A DNA stretch of 32,320 bases from Phaeodactylibacter sp. Lineage in GTDB: Bacteria > Bacteroidota > Bacteroidia > Chitinophagales > Saprospiraceae. Positions 32,041 to 32,320 of the stretch are shown here, one piece after another. The notes beneath the pieces were generated by a model. That model was not told the origin of the DNA. It searched no databases and worked only from the letters and a program-made list of their open reading frames with translations. The stretch's first letter is position 1. Every line of letters begins with the position of its first letter. Position numbers and translations under genes: made by a program. The DNA lies in the NCBI GenBank assembly GCA_024102975.1, contig JAGFJD010000203.1, positions 1 through 32,320 on the forward strand, written 5' to 3'.

Positions 32041-32235
32041 ATGGGCTTAGAAGACAGACATCCGGATATTCTTCAGAACATAGAATTCGCCATCTTCAGC
32101 GTCTATCGCGATGATCCCGACCTCCGGGACAACGACGTGATCAAAGCACTGGACGCCCTCATCAGCCATACGCAACGCCTGGCCATGGGCCGGGAACACA
32201 CCACTAGACATTTTCTGGCCCGTGTAAAAGTGTAA
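32041..32235 (+). CDS. Short hypothetical protein, C-terminus supplied by a repeat
   Basis: 64 aa. The first about 55 residues look like a small helical protein (HPDILQNIEFAIFSVYRDD, then NDVIKALDALISHTQRLA). I do not recognise the family. The final residues (RVKV) and the TAA stop are read from the octamer repeat that starts at 32222, so the natural C-terminus may have been replaced. It lies 54 bases after the protease gene on the same strand and may be co-transcribed with it; a link with the hydrogenase is only positional. Confidence 0.55.
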   Translation: MGLEDRHPDILQNIEFAIFSVYRDDPDLRDNDVIKALDALISHTQRLAMGREHTTRHFLARVKV

Positions 32236-32302
32236 GCGTGTAAAGGTGTAAAAGAAATTGGCTCCCAATCATTTACACGTTTACACTTTCACACCTTTAC
32301 AC
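32222..32302. repeat. Period-8 hairpin repeat (family B): four octamers, spacer, four inverted octamers
   Basis: Left arm: GTGTAAAA, GTGTAAGC, GTGTAAAG, GTGTAAAA (32222-32253). Spacer 32254-32270, itself with ATTGG-CTC-CCAAT at its tip. Right arm: ATTTACAC, GTTTACAC, TTTCACAC, CTTTACAC (32271-32302), which read inverted are four units of the same octamer. The symmetry is exact in unit count and phase. Confidence 0.9.
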
Positions 32303-32320
32303 AAGTAGCCCCCAAAATGT

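Noticed and set aside
32222..32302. A CRISPR-like array
   Set aside because: Units are 8 bases with no spacers between them and are mirrored in two arms; there are no cas genes.

Overview
The window looks like a chromosome segment of a Bacteroidota bacterium, most likely of the Saprospiria type, with moderately high GC. The main evidence is two large secreted proteins ending in type IX secretion (T9SS) C-terminal domains, lipoproteins with Bacteroidota-like lipoboxes, a promoter element of the TAnnTTTG type, and gene starts without strong Shine-Dalgarno sequences. The species assignment is inference. No RNA genes, CRISPR arrays or intact insertion sequences were seen.

Left part (1-13.9 kb) is envelope and general metabolism: the tail of a broken gene at the edge, a T9SS-exported repeat protein, a small membrane protein, then a leftward cluster (small secreted protein, LpoB-like lipoprotein, TPR-type lipoprotein, outer-membrane beta-barrel). 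A large M4 (thermolysin family) metallopeptidase with T9SS tail follows, then a GMC oxidoreductase, a decayed SLC13-type transporter and an acetyl-CoA acetyltransferase. An AT-rich, broken EcoRV-family restriction endonuclease sits at 14.0-14.7 kb.

Right part (14.7-32 kb) is an anaerobic electron-transfer hub built around a divergent promoter at about 26.2-26.4 kb. Leftward runs nifJ (pyruvate:ferredoxin oxidoreductase with an extra C-terminal ferredoxin domain), rnfC, rnfD, rnfG, rnfE, rnfA, a small Cys-rich membrane protein resembling NqrM, a plant-type ferredoxin-NADP reductase, and rnfB. Rightward runs a group 3d-like [NiFe] hydrogenase: a HoxE/HoxF-type diaphorase, a HoxU-HoxY fusion, HoxH, and after a gap its maturation protease. 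Read together: pyruvate oxidation yields reduced ferredoxin; Rnf converts it to NADH plus an ion gradient; the FNR makes NADPH; the hydrogenase balances NAD(P)H with H2. The coupling is inferred from gene content and order.

The intergenic gaps carry a striking set of short elements. At least seven have arms built of a few tandem copies of a 6-10 base unit, mostly followed by the same unit inverted, and each family has its own unit and period. Several abut or supply stop codons. One about 120-base family occurs as an inverted pair at 1-119 and 6181-6301.
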